NCBI GenBank assembly: GCA_963556255.1 | Contig: OY744608.1 | Coordinates: 10,492,449 to 10,556,448, forward strand | From: Allolobophora icterica | Lineage: Eukaryota > Annelida > Clitellata > Crassiclitellata > Lumbricidae | Reading direction: 5' to 3' | Length of the DNA stretch: 64,000 bases | Part shown: positions 37,100 through 49,112 of the stretch, one piece after another | Layout of the letters: each line of letters opens with the position of its first letter | Position numbering within the stretch: position 1 is the stretch's first letter | Notes under the pieces: model-generated | The model's input: only the letters and a program-made list of their open reading frames with translations | What the model was told of the DNA's origin: nothing | The model's database searches: none | Made by a program: the position numbers and the translations under genes

Positions 37100-39362
37100 A
37101 TTTCAGATTTACCTTCCGTTTTAATGTGCGATTATATGAATATATGTACACATTTATATACATGTACATATATACATGTATATATATATGTAAATATTAT
37201 ATATATATGCACACACTATGTACACTGGAACCTCCTTATAGTGAATTTTACTGCAACTTGAATTTTAATAATTGTGCAGGTAGTGACATTGATCCCAAAT
37301 TTAGTTCAGCTTTAGCACAGTCTGTAAAATGGCTTTGTACATGGAATGTCTTTCTACTTCCATCTCTTGTCTCCCAGGAACTGGACCTTATTGGAAACTT
37401 GACTCAGCAATCATACAAAGGTCTTGCTCTTTGTTTAGTTTTTTTAGAAGTGATTTAGAAATTGAATTTATGATTATGATTGTAACAAGGTTCCAGTGTA
37501 CATGTTGTTGCATAGACTTTCTATGAATTAATTACAACATTGACTTAAACCGTATCTTGGCTACTGGTTCTTGACCCTGTTACTTTTGGTACCATTCCTC
37601 CAATCTAAAGCTGCCTCACAAATGGATTTTCTGGATAATTAAAACTAGGCCTACTAAACAAAACTTTATGGAGTTACTCGATCGATATACAGTCTTGAAT
37701 GTAAATTCCTGTGGTCCTCAATTTTTACCCGTATGAAATGCATTAGATATATATAAATATATATATATATTTTTAATTGTGTATTTACATGTATGTATGT
37801 GTGTAAATTACACGCTTATATTTACTTGCATGTCTACCTATGTATATATTTTTATATATCTTCGTACATATGTATAATTGTGCTTCTTCTTGTTGTTGCT
37901 TCTGACCGTGATCAAACTGGATGGTCTTCAACCGTATTATATCATATAATATATCTACCTATGTATGTTATGTATGTATTGTATATGTATGTATGTATTG
38001 TATAGGTATGTATTGTATATGTATGTATGTATAATAGTTCGGTTTCTTGTCGTATAGACTTTCTGTTGTGGCCTTGCGATTTTGCGAATCGAAACTGTTG
38101 CAGATGATTTCTACGATTTGTTTGCCTTTCTGCCTAATCTGTGATTTCATAGAAATGTCTTCAGACAAATGATATATTTTTTGATTGTGTAAAGATTATT
38201 TTAATATCTATTAGCATAGAACGTAAGCTTAACTGTTCAGATTGACTGTGCCAATACTGATGATCAAACCAGTAGAAATAATAATCTGCAATATTGGCAT
38301 ATCGCACGTCAAGGTCAGAGGTTGAAGAAAGCTGAGAAGTTCGTGCTACATTCATAATTACGAGCTCTGAGAGGTCCTTATTGTAAGGAGGTCTATAAAT
38401 GGATGTATGTAGGTATGTATCAAGACACTTTATGTAGCACCTTTTAAGTTCCTCGCCAAAGCGCTGCACACATGGCTGTCTGACTGATCTAAACAATTAT
38501 ATTTTAAGACGGTTTTAAAACGTAACGATACATACTGCTGTTGTATCTTAGAGAATTTACGTAGCCAAAGATATTTCATGTTAATTTTTTTAAATTGTTT
38601 TGAACCATTATGGATCTCTGCTTAGAACCAAACTTGACTCGGTATATGGGGTAATGCTTTGTCTTGAATTTGCTCTTTTGTGGGGGAACTTCAGAATGTT
38701 TTAACAGCATAGAAATGATACGTGCCATAATTTTATTCCTAGGCAATTTCGTTCATTGTGTCATGAAACTGAGAAGCACCAGTTGTGTGCCTTGATGGTG
38801 ATGATTGCATGGGTGTTTGACTTACTTACTGAAAAAGGTTTGACTTTAGACAAAATGAAACTTGTACATATTTACTAACTGCTAAGCAGCACCAAAGACT
38901 CTCCAAGATATGGCTCTATATAAATATTGAATTACTTTACATTATGTAATTGGGTATGAGTTGTGCCAACTGTAATGTCTTGCATACCTTTCAGTATTTC
39001 TGGCTGCCTGTATTCTCATTTTTAGTTGTTTGTTTTGTTATTAAAAGGTTCAGTTATTCCTGACTTTTCTTGGATTCTGATATTCTGACAGATATTTCTT
39101 TGCATTGGCTTACTGAGAATATAGTTAATTTGGGAATTAATCACCAAACATTTATCATAGAGAGGCTTACATCCCAAATACATGTGCAATTAATTTTGAT
39201 GTGTGATTTTTTAGACATTACAAGTTTTTAGCATGACTTGTTTACATTCCAAATGTTTTTGCCTCATATCTTTCTTAATTTTATACCAGCTTATTAAATG
39301 TATTCATTCATTCAGAAAATTTTTATTGCATCCTTCAGGTTTTCACTCCCGACCCAAACTTC
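37100..39362. other. Intergenic, no gene recognised
   Basis: TATA/CATA microsatellites at 37130-37215, 37745-37870 and 37955-38035. A worn SINE tail lies near 38425-38480. Otherwise unique AT-rich sequence; the open frames are short and unconserved. Confidence 0.5.
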
Positions 39363-39853
39363 CATGGGCGGTGATCATGGGGGTCGAGGGGGACACGCCA
39401 TACATTTGTCCCCCCAAATTTTGAAGAAACACCAAAAAAGGTGGAGAAATGTAATTGCGCATGAGGGTTTTCGCTGCCTTTTTGACCAGATGAGGTAAAA
39501 ACTCTATTTTTAAGCAGAAGTGTCCCCCTGGAAAATTCTCAGAAAGAAGAAGAAATTCGTAAAAAAGTCTTAAAATTTTTGGGGGATGAATTTGCAAGAA
39601 AAGGTTATTTTGTAGACGAATTCCTAAAAAAGGGTAATGAGATTATTGTTGGGAGACCTGAAAAAAGTTGTAAAAAGAGGCGAATGACTAAAAAAAGGTC
39701 ATCAACTTTTTTGGGAGATGAATACATGGAAAAGTCATGAATTCCTAAAAAGTAAACACATTTTTGGGGGGACATGAATTCCTATAAAAGGTCATCGACC
39801 AGACCATGGCCGACTTTGTCCCCCCCACCTCTCAGACATGATCGCCGCCACTG
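39363..39853. mobile_element. hAT-like element (491 bp), no target duplication found
   Basis: Ends CATGGGCGGTGATCATG and CATGATCGCCGCCACTG are inverted. The interior shares CATCAACTTTTTTGGGAGAT with the 16502-16791 element and GACACGCCATACAT-type blocks with 14753-14979. The flanks CAAACTTC and AACATCAT do not match, so the copy is old or the site has rearranged. Confidence 0.7.
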
Positions 39854-41330
39854 AACATCATTCTCATAAACTAAAGCTTTGATGTGGTTTATCCCTTGCC
39901 CACGAGCTCACTTAATTCAGTCATTGAACCCATATATAGGCATGATGGCAGGCAATGGTGATGATGATAATATACACAGACGAATTCGTAATCTCGAGAT
40001 TTCTAAAGTGCCCAAAACGCTAAATCACAGGTGCACATGCTCAGCCAAAACAAAATCGATAGGCGTAATGTCAGAATCGTTCCAAGTCAAGATCGAAGCC
40101 TTTACGAAGACTGGCTGAAGTTAACAGGCTATCAATATGAACAAAACCTGTCTATAGCGCTTTGTCACTCCGGACAATTTTAGTCTATTATAGACATTCT
40201 AGCTACAATTTAGTAGTAGCCAACGCGTCCAATAGAAATTAAATACCCCTCAAATGGGAGACTCTAATATAAATATTATATCCCTCACCGAAAGAGCTGG
40301 CCGAGGAAAGAGGACTACTTACTTACTTTTAATATATAGTCTTTGGTTTGTCGAGTGCCTTCGGTTGTCATGGAAGATTGGCTGGTGTAGATATATACGA
40401 CGACTCGAGTTAATCAATGCGTGAATGAATACGTTGTAAATTTAAATAAATATTTACGCTAAATAGCAACGCATTACCTAAATAGCTACGGAATTGACTT
40501 AGGATTATATTGTTGTAGCACAGCTTTCCCGTGAGTGTTAAACTGTCTACCGTCGCGATGATAGTTTTTTGCATATCATTTTGGCTGTCGGCTAATTTAT
40601 AATGCCTGAGGTGAGTGGCCTTGTTTTTCAAATTAAAATTATTCGTGACGAAATTGTTTTAATTACATTATCATAATTCATATGTCCAAGTTACTAGAAT
40701 TAGTTATTGGAAGCCCACCGCAATGAGACTGAGATATCGAGTGTGATATATAGTATTATGTAGTAAACTTGCATAACGCTACTATTCCCGACAATTCCTG
40801 CTTTTCGTCGTGAGTTGCGTTAGTGTTTTAATTATCGTGCTAATTAAAAAACTTGCGGACTGCATTTTCTCGATCATAAAAGACTCGCCTTTCCCATCTG
40901 ACTTAAAACTGCGTGCACAGCGCATCTGAGAGGCTCCTATGATGCGCTATACAAGTGTTCTGTTACATATTGCATTATATAATTATGCGTCAGACCATGA
41001 CTTTGAGGTATTTGGTAAAATTTACAAGAAACTCAGTACATGAGTAAAACATTTGAGAAGTGAACATACATTTTCATATGCATGCATGCATACAGTGGGA
41101 AAGGGCATATAACTTGTCTATTGAGTAACATTACTTTACATATGCAATTATACCTGTACTGTACGTGTATCGAGGTATTTATATAGCACATTCATAGGTG
41201 TCTCAAAGGTGCTGAAGAATGGCTGTGTACCAGGTTGATAAAGGTACGACTTAAGATTGAAATATTTCGTTGAACTATTTAGACTGGTAAATTTGTCCAT
41301 AGAAGCGTTCATTTGTGGTTCATTGTATAT
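39854..41330. other. Intergenic, no gene recognised
   Basis: Unique sequence with a few worn SINE bits (for example near 40920-40960 and 41170-41240). No exon was seen on either strand. Confidence 0.45.
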
Positions 41331-41339
41331 ATGGTATTG

Positions 41340-41505
41340 GCAAATATTAAGAACATTTGACCTGATTACAGCTTGACTTGACCTGATTACGGCTTGGTTT
41401 TGGCCTGGTTACAGCTTGGCTTTGGTGCGCCATCGGTTATAGTGTCTTGTGCATTAGACACCGGCGTTTTAGAAGTTACTAATTAATAATAATTACAAGT
41501 ACATT
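41340..41505 (+). mobile_element. SINE-C copy
   Basis: GACCTGATTACAGCTTG appears in three slightly different tandem versions. It is followed by GTGCGCCATCGGTTATAG, GTGCATTAGACACCGGCG, and TTACTAATTAATAATAATTAC. Confidence 0.7.
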
Positions 41506-41996
41506 TGCATGTTTATGTTTTGCACTGTTTAGCATGATACTGGCACAATAATCGAATAGAAACAAAACAGTAGAATTATTAGATAGGGGAACCTCTGAGA
41601 CAGCCATTAACACAGGACTCGGTTTCTGCAAAGTGATTATCCACCTCAACCTGCCTTCTGGTCTCTGGAACAGCTTGAATCTTGACTCGCTCTGCCTGTT
41701 TTGGGATCTTAAGTGGCGTGACACTCATTCAAATGGGCAGCGGTGGTGAAGGATCTCGACCAAGTCACTGAAAATGAATAGGGTCAAGGCTATATAGGGT
41801 CACTAAAGAAAAACGTGCACTTCTACATTGTATGTTTTCATATTGCTGTTCCGGTCTTTTGTTTCCATTCTATAAATTTATTCTACTCTATTGTATTGTA
41901 TTTTATAAATTTATAAAGCATCTCTCTTAGTGCAACCTAGTCAGAGGTGCTCCCAGTGTGAAGAACCTGGAGGAAAGAGAAAAGATCTAAGACAAG

Positions 41997-42315
41997 CAGA
42001 GCGTGCGCATTAGCAGAAAATGGGGCCCTATGAACATACAGTTTTGGGGCCCTTCTGAATATGATGTTTTTTTGCACAATTGCACAAAAGTGAATTATTA
42101 GCCCAATTAACAAAACAATATAAATTACATTAATATACATTTACGTGAATGCTAAACTGTAAAAAATAGAAAATAGGTTATATTTGAAATAATTCAAAAT
42201 TCTAAAATGTAATTTTTTATTACTGAAAAAAATATTTTCATTCGTTTTGGGGGCCCTCCGAGATTTGGGTGCCCTAGGCACGTGCCTAGTGCGCCTATGC
42301 GTAAACGTGCCTCTG
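41997..42315. mobile_element. Non-autonomous hAT element (319 bp)
   Basis: The left end CAGAGCGTGCGCATTAG and the right end TAAACGTGCCTCTG are flanked by AAGACAAG (41989-41996) and AAGACAAC (42316-42323), 7/8 identical. Its GGGCCCT and GTGCCTAG blocks are shared with the inverted copy at 34363-34667. Confidence 0.85.
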
Positions 42316-43105
42316 AAGACAACGGATAACTGTAGCAGGACTCCCAGTGAGAATGGAGGAGCGAGTAGCAGGAGGCAGGAGCCGCAGGACATTCCAAAAC
42401 GATGGACCATGAGAAATCACTGTTTCACTTTGTCTCAATAAACGACTGGGATTTGTGAGATATCATGATGATACTACATATGAAAATGCTCAGTTAACTG
42501 ATGCAAATTTAAAACTCTGGAATTTGAGATTTCATTCTAGAACAGAAATGCAGAATATTGCTTTCAATATATTTGGCCAGACAAACACAGAAACAGAGAC
42601 ATGCACGTCTGCAGGAATTTTTCTAGCGGGGGTGCAAAAATTTACAGGGGGCAAAAATTTCTAGGGAGCAAAAGTTTTGTAGGTGGAGCAAAGTGGCTTT
42701 TTACATTGAATAGCTGACTTACCTAAATAATTAAGTGTTTTTAGCATTGAAAATCATGTTGGGCTGTTGGAATAATCATAATAATCAAAGATTTTATTTT
42801 TGTAAAATATTTTCAAAATCCAGGGGTGGGCGAATGCTCCCCTTTGACAGCCCCCCCCCCCCCCCCGACGCCCATGAACAGAGACATACAAACTGAGGCT
42901 TGCAAACAAGCTGAAATTTACAAGCAGTTCAGGCATACATATGCAGACAAATAATCATACAGACAGGTATCAGACCTATAGACAAACCAGGTAGATGAAC
43001 AGGTATACATACCTGCTGACAAATGACGGAATAGGCAGATTGATGGGCACTTGGGCAGGCATTGATTTAGGCAGACTAACAGACATACAGAAATGGACCT
43101 CATTC
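42316..43105. other. Intergenic, possible worn element
   Basis: 42605-42700 has AAAAATTTACAGGGGGCAAA-type repeats and 42850-42866 a poly-C run. A transposon is likely, but ends and duplication were not found. No gene. Confidence 0.4.
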
Positions 43106-43235
43106 TTTCACTCACTCACTCACTCACTCACTCACTCACTCACTCACTCACTCACTCACTCACTCACTCACTCACTCACTCACTCACTCACTCACTCATG
43201 TTCATTCGCTCACTCACTCACACTCACTCACCATC
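43106..43235. repeat. (ACTC)n microsatellite
   Basis: About 25 ACTC units, one interruption, then a short further run. Ser-Leu-Thr-His frames are artefacts. Confidence 0.97.
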
Positions 43236-43269
43236 ACTCATTTCAGGTACTAAAAAATTATGCTTGGAA

Positions 43270-43500
43270 CTGTTATGGGAGTTATTATTATTATTATTTA
43301 TTATTATTATTATATTTTTCCCCGAGGTACATATGATCCCTCGGGAGTTAAAAAATTAGGGGGGTATTGTTCTGGAATGGCTAGTCTTCGCAGATGGTTT
43401 TAAATCAGTAGAAGCATACATATTATTACTATTTATTATTATTATTATTTTATTATTATTATTATCATCAGCATCATCATCATTTATCATTATTGTTGTT
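43270..43500. repeat. (ATT)n tracts
   Basis: Broken ATT trinucleotide runs (43280-43315, 43425-43470) with ATC variants. Confidence 0.8.
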
Positions 43501-43969
43501 TAGTGACCTTTAGTGACGGTGATGACCCGTATAACCCTTGGTTTACACATGTGATCATAATGCATTCATTATGAAATATGTTCCAAATATTCTCATCATT
43601 CTTTTGTTCAGCCGTATACCTGTTCTGTTGATACCATCTGGTCAGTGGTATCTACGACATTTATGATATTACCACCTGGTCATTTCGACAACCCCACACA
43701 ACACGTCTCAGAAGAATGTGTCAGTTGGCAGGTAGCAGCTCTCTGATGAGTGCTGGCAATTAGCTAATTACAGAAGCTTGCACCTCGTTTCTGCTGATTT
43801 AATTAAGCCAGGATGTTCTCAAAGACATTTGAGGTGAGACTATATTGTCTAGTCGAGTACGTCTTTACAGAGGTGAGGGGTGGGCAGAATGATGACTCTA
43901 TGTTCTAAAGTAAGTGCCTAGTTATAGTGGGCTAGACATCATTAGGAAATCTGTTGTGGTTCATTAACA

Positions 43970-45265
43970 GAGAACCAAAGGTCAAACCATAGTTAGTGGT
44001 TTTTGGAAGCTAGTGATTAGCGTGCTGGACTGTAAAACAAAGGTCAGACCATAGTTAGTGGTTTTTGGAAGCTAGTGATTAGCGTGCTGGACTGTAAAAC
44101 AAAGGTCAAACCATAGTTAGTGGTTTTTGGAAGCTAGCGGTTAGCGTGCTGGACTGTAAAACAAAGGTCAACCATAGTTACTGGTTTTTGGAAGCTAGTG
44201 ACTAGCGTGCTGGACTGTAAAACAAAGGTCATACCATAGTTAGTGGTTTTTGGAAGCTAGTGATTAGCGTGCTGGACTGTAAAACAAAGGTCAAACCATA
44301 GTTAGTGGTTTTTGGAAGCTAGGGTTAGCATGCTGGACTGTAAAACAAAGGTCAAACCATAGTTAGTGGTGTTTGGAAGCTAGGGTTAGCGTGCTGGACT
44401 GTAAAACAAAGGTCAAACCATAGTTAGTGGTTTTGGAAGCTAGTGGTTAGCCTGCTGGACTGTAAAACAAAGGTCAACCATAGTTACTGGTTTTTGGAAG
44501 CTAGTGATTAGCGTGTTGGACTGTAAAACAAAGGTCAAACCATAGTTAGTGGTTTTTGGAAGCTAGTGGTTAGCCTGCTGGAATGTAAAACAAAGGTCAG
44601 ACATAGTCAGTGGTTTTTGGAAGCTAGTGGTTACCCTGCTGGAATGTAAAACAAAGGTCAGGCATAGTCAGTGGTTTTTGGAAGCTAGTGATTAGCGTGT
44701 TGGACTGTAAAACAAAGGTCAAACCATAGTTAGTGGGTTTTGGAAGCTAGTGATTAGCTTGCTGGAATGTAAAACAAAGGTCAGACATAGTCAGTGGTTT
44801 TTGGAAGCTAGTGGTTAGCGTGTTGGACTGTAAAACAAAGGTCAAACCATAGTTAGTTTTTTTTGGAAGGTAGTGATTAGCGTGTTGGACTGTAAAACAA
44901 AGGTCAAACCATAGTTAGTGGTTTTTGGAAGCTAGTGATTAGCGTGCTGGACTGTAAAACAAAGGTCAAACCATAGTTAGTGGTTTTTGGAAGCTAGTGA
45001 TTAGCGTGTTGGACTGTAAAACAAAGGTCAACCATAGTTACTGGTTTTTGGAAGCTAGTGACTAGCGTGCTGGACTGTAAAACAAAGGTCAAACCATAGT
45101 CAGTGGTTTTTGGAAGCTAGTGATTAGCGTGCTGGACTGTAAAACAAAGGTCAAACCATAGTTAGTGGTTTTTGGAAGCTAGTGATTAGCGTGCTGGACT
45201 GTAAAACAAAGGTCAAACCATAGTCAGTGGTTTTTGGAAGCTCGTGGTTAGCCTGCTGGACTGTA
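43970..45265 (+). repeat. 62-bp satellite with tRNA-like A box, 21 copies
   Basis: Twenty-one units, each containing GGTCAAACCATAGTTAGTGG, TTTTTGGAAGCTAGTG and ATTAGCGTGCTGGACTGTAA. The last part is the A-box half of the SINE-A head. The array ends exactly where a SINE-A copy with a B box (GGTTCAAATCC, near 45286) begins. So the array looks like tandem growth of the SINE 5' end plus flanking DNA. Units differ by a few substitutions and 1-2 bp indels, and variant units (GGAATG, CAGACATAG) cluster at 44570-44800. Confidence 0.95.
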
Positions 45266-45530
45266 AACTGAGAAGTCAGAGGGAGGTTCAAATCCCACAA
45301 CAGCATAAATTTGTTTAGAGATTTCTGTTCCAGCTGTGCCCCCTAACCAAATCAGGTGTAATGAGTACACTGACTGTGCGCTGTCAGTGGGAAGATAAGA
45401 CAGCAAGGGAGAAAGTTGGCCATCTGCCCTCATATGCTGAGACTAAGAAAATGAAGTCGCTAACACTTCATACCCATGGATGCCTCTGGGGCTAGCTTAA
45501 GGGACTGCTTTTCGTCTTCTCTTTTCTTCT
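45226..45530 (+). mobile_element. SINE-A, parent copy of the satellite
   Basis: A box TGGTTAGCCTG, B box GGTTCAAATCC. The body is CAAATTTGTTTAGAGATTTC, GGGAAGATAAGACAGCAAGG, CCTCATATGCTGAG and GCTTAAGGGACTGCTTTTC, with a pyrimidine (TTCTTC)n tail. It follows the satellite without a gap. Confidence 0.85.
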
Positions 45531-45753
45531 TCTCTTTGTTGAATCTGTTGCAATGACTTTACGACTTCCATAAATTATGACAACGCTATCATTGGATGGG
45601 GTCATGGGGTCGTGGCCTGAGACATTTGAATTAGGTGATTAACCATGACATCAAGTTGTACTTTAACTGATACGCTTTGTCTTCCAGTCAAGCAGAAAAC
45701 TGATTTTAAAAACAAGGTCTGATCTAATCAGTGCTGTTTGAATATGTTTTAAT

Positions 45754-46009
45754 CAGTGCTTTTGTTCAGCCAGAGTGGCGTTCCCACACCTTTTTTCAGC
45801 TACTAAAAATTATTTATTTATTTTAATAATAAAAACAATAATTTAGTTATTTTAATTTAATTTCAATGTTGTGAACTGTTTTCAGTGTTTATTGAGACCC
45901 CTCTCAACCCCCAATCCCGTTTTTCTTGGGATTTTAGTCCTTCCATAATTGTTCAGTTCCGGAACCTATTGTTCAGTTCCAGAACTTTTTTCTAGAAAAA
46001 AAAGCACTG
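45754..46009. mobile_element. Non-autonomous hAT element (256 bp)
   Basis: Ends CAGTGCTTTTGTTCAG and AAAAAAAGCACTG. It is flanked by the perfect 8-bp duplication GTTTTAAT (45746-45753 and 46010-46017). The interior has ATTGTTCAGTTCCRGAACCT in two copies. Confidence 0.88.
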
Positions 46010-46084
46010 GTTTTAATCAAACCTATAGACATTAGACTAAAGCTTTGCATCTGACTGTAGTCTGAGGTAGATCTATGGGGTAGC

Positions 46085-46245
46085 CAGTTGGGTAGAATGC
46101 TTGGCTTGTAATGTGATGAGTGTAGGTTCAGGCTAAATTCGAGATAGTTACTGTGTAGGGACCTCGAGCAAGTCCTTCACTCACAGTTGCCTCCTGCGTC
46201 AGATTCAGACTAACTATGCATGCTTCATAAATGCAATGTTATAGC
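46085..46245 (+). mobile_element. tRNA-derived SINE fragment
   Basis: GGGTAGAATGCTTGGCTTGT, GTAGGTTCAGGCT (worn B box), then CGAGCAAGTCCTTCACTCAC and CTTCATAAATGC. Confidence 0.7.
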
Positions 46246-46557
46246 AATAACGCTAATAGCAGTAACGCTAATACTGTGAACCTGCTGACAGCTGTGAACT
46301 CTAGTTGGCAATCTGTTGGTTGGGTCAACGTGTGTGCACGAGCCTGTCACTGGTGACTCTTCTAGTTATCTTAGCAATGTTTGCTAACTGAAAAATGCTC
46401 TGCTCTGAACGGCATTTAACATCATTGTGCAGAGTGCTTGTCACCAGGGATGGGCGCCTAACAGGCTGCTATGCTTGATGTTATCTGTTAAACATCGAAT
46501 TTTCATTTGCTATTTACTGTCTTATAACTGGTTGCCTGTGTCCACCAGATTATCGTC

Positions 46558-46695
46558 AATAAATTGACAATAACAGTACCATTAACAACGACAATAACAG
46601 TAACAATAAAAGTATTATTAACAGTAACAGTAACAATGGTACCAATAACATTGACAGTAACAATAACAGTAACAGTAACAATGACATTAACAGTC
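46558..46695. repeat. AACAGTAACAATAACA repeats
   Basis: Irregular 6-bp AACART units. A Val-Thr frame on the - strand is an artefact. Confidence 0.85.
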
Positions 46696-46823
46696 TTAGT
46701 TATCAGCAGCACTTGATACATCTCTTACATGTATGAATAATCTTTCCAATGCTGATCTGAAGAGATGCTTCTTATACTAAAAATGTTTATTAAGCTGTCT
46801 CTGGCGGTGAAGCTGGGACAGAG

Positions 46824-46825
46824 AT

Positions 46826-46870
<45 letters not shown>

Positions 46871-46872
46871 AG
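46824..46872. repeat. (CAGA)n microsatellite
   Basis: About 12 perfect CAGA units. Confidence 0.95.
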
Positions 46873-47344
46873 ATAGATATATCGCGTTACTATTAATGCC
46901 TTAGGACGACTATTCTTGGCACAGGGCTTAACCACATACTTGGTCAGCTGAGGTTCTGGAAGCCTAATTAGTGGAGCGATGATGCTGCTGCTGTGCCCAG
47001 GTGTAATTCCACTGGCATCCATTGATTATCCGTCAGGTGAACGGTGCTCATCAAAGCTAACAATGTGCTTGTAGTCTATCCTCTCGGCCCACCCTCTGTC
47101 TCTTTCCTGTTTACCACTGTCAGTCCAGAAACTAAGGGCCTAGAGCCAGAACAGATCAATTCTCTTCTAAAAAAAGCGCAGGCTGCCGACGCAGAATGTA
47201 CATTAATTTAACCCTTTCAAGTGGATCCATTGACCCATAGAAACAGTCAGATGAAATTTACATTACCCTGTGATCAGAGGAACCAGAGGCAACGTTAATT
47301 AGCATTTGATGGGATCAGACCAGAAACCTGGTTAATCGCTGAAG

Positions 47345-47620
47345 AAAAGAGCAGTCCCTTAAGCTAGCCCTGGGGCAGCCACGGGTATTAGCAACTTCAT
47401 TTTCTTAGTCTCGGCATATGAGGACGGGTGGCAAGTCCTCTACCTTGCCATCTCATCTTCCCACCGACAGTGCACGGTCAGTGTACTCATTGTAGCTGAA
47501 TTGGTTAGGGGTGTAGAAATTAGCAGAAATCTAAAAAATTCTGTCCTGGTGGGAATTGAACCCCGACCTCTCTGTTGACAATCCAGTACGCTGATCACTA
47601 GACTGTCGCACATCTGTTCC
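47345..47620 (-). mobile_element. SINE-A, near full length
   Basis: On the - strand: A box AGTGATCAGCGTACTGGAT, B box GGTTCAATTCCC, then the GGGAAGATGAGATGGCAAGG and CCTCATATGCCGAGACTAAG body, and CTTAAGGGACTGCTCTTTTC end. Confidence 0.82.
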
Positions 47621-47811
47621 AACACTACATTAACCCTTTATTTCTTCAGCACCCAAACCATCTTAGTTACAAGCACTAAGTCAGAACAAAAATCTAAGTA
47701 GGTAAGGTCAGGTTCGGTTCCAGGTCGGTCGAGGTTAAAGGGTCAGGCAGATAGACTGTATGATTGATATGGTGGGTGGTTTAGATGCTGTTAAAGCAAA
47801 AGAAGTGAGGT

Positions 47812-48066
47812 TCACGATAGTGTAGTGGTTAGTGTGCTGGACTATCAACCGAGAGGTCAGGGGTTCAAATCCCCACCAGGGCAGAAACTTTCTTCAAGAT
47901 CTTTACCTGCACCGCTAATATGCTGATCCCACTGTTGGTGGGAAGATCAGACAGCAAGGGAGAGGATTTGCTAGTTACCACCCTCATATGCAGAGGCTTA
48001 GAAGATGAAATTACTAGAAACCATGCATCCTTTTGCCTGCCTCCCAAAATAGCTTTTAAGGGGACT
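47812..48066 (+). mobile_element. SINE-A, near full length
   Basis: Head GATAGTGTAGTGGTTAGTGT (A box), B box GGTTCAAATCCCC. The body GGGAAGATCAGACAGCAAGG and CCTCATATGCAGAGGC ends TTTTAAGGGGACTACT. Confidence 0.85.
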
Positions 48067-48600
48067 ACTAATTTAAAGCAGCGGCTACATTTACTCTTAA
48101 AGATGGTCAAACCTACGGTAACCTTCGGTTGAGCTACATGAAGGAATTAATTACGACTAATTGGAATAAATTTAGAAACTTAATTCTTTATTTCCAACGA
48201 AATGAGAAACCGAGCTCCAAACGGTCTTCGATAGCAACTGATCAGAATGAAGGCACCCATTCTGAGCTGATTTAATCCATCCTTTTATGGTTGATTAAGG
48301 TTTTAGTAGTCTTTTCAACTGTTAAGATGAGTTGCTGACCCTAATGGGGTGAGGAACGTGTCACACTTCAGTGTTTGACGTAGTAGACACCAACTCTTAC
48401 AGCTGCCTCCAGTTTTTTCACAATTTCGTGCTTCATTAACTGTGCTTCATTTGCTTAATTAACGTACTTGTTTCTGTGCGATACAGTAACAATAATATTT
48501 ACCGGATGTTCTTGGAGGTAAGGCCTGATTGTCCAGAAATAGCATTTCCAGGTCTAGCTTAACCTGATTATTTCTATCCTGAGGATCATTCTTACCATAG
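48067..48600. other. Intergenic, nothing recognised
   Basis: Unique sequence on the way to the ACT/AAT repeats. No gene or element was seen. Confidence 0.45.
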
Positions 48601-48603
48601 GTA

Positions 48604-48735
48604 ATAATAATACTCTTACTACTACTACTACTACCACCACTATTACTACCACTACTATTTCCTCTGCTGCTTCCTCTGCTGCTGCTGCTACTACTACTAC
48701 TACTAATAATAATAATAATAATAATAATAAAATAA
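48604..48735. repeat. (ACT)n/(AAT)n and CTGCTG microsatellites
   Basis: ACT, ACC, CTG and AAT trinucleotide runs. The poly-Ser/poly-Ile frames are artefacts. Confidence 0.93.
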
Positions 48736-49112
48736 TTATTTGGCAGTAATAGTAATAGCAATAATGATAATAATTATGCTAATGAGGCTTGATTTTAGAC
48801 AATTTCTTTGCACTTCTAATTTAAATTTTAATAATCCTGAGAAACGATTAATTTAAAAAGTGTGGTGTGAAATGTAACAGCATGTTGCAGAAGTAATTTC
48901 CCAAGGAGCAACTTAGCTGAGAAAGGGAGGGATAACGTCTCTGCAGCCATATTGATTGATGTCACTGCTTTCTGGTAACAGCTAGATTTCAGAGTCTGTT
49001 GATTGAAAAGATTCTTGACCAAACATTCTCATATTAACTTTCCTTTTGAACGGACATCTCCAACTGATTACAATTAGCTACTGACTGGTTTCACTTGAAC
49101 TAGTAAGTAAAG

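Noticed and set aside
43970..45265. CRISPR-like array
   Set aside because: Units are contiguous 62-bp repeats without unique spacers, in an animal genome, and they are derived from a SINE head.
47812..47885. True tRNA genes at the SINE heads (also 13180, 45240, 58050)
   Set aside because: A and B boxes are present, but cloverleaf pairing is poor and each continues into a repeated SINE body.
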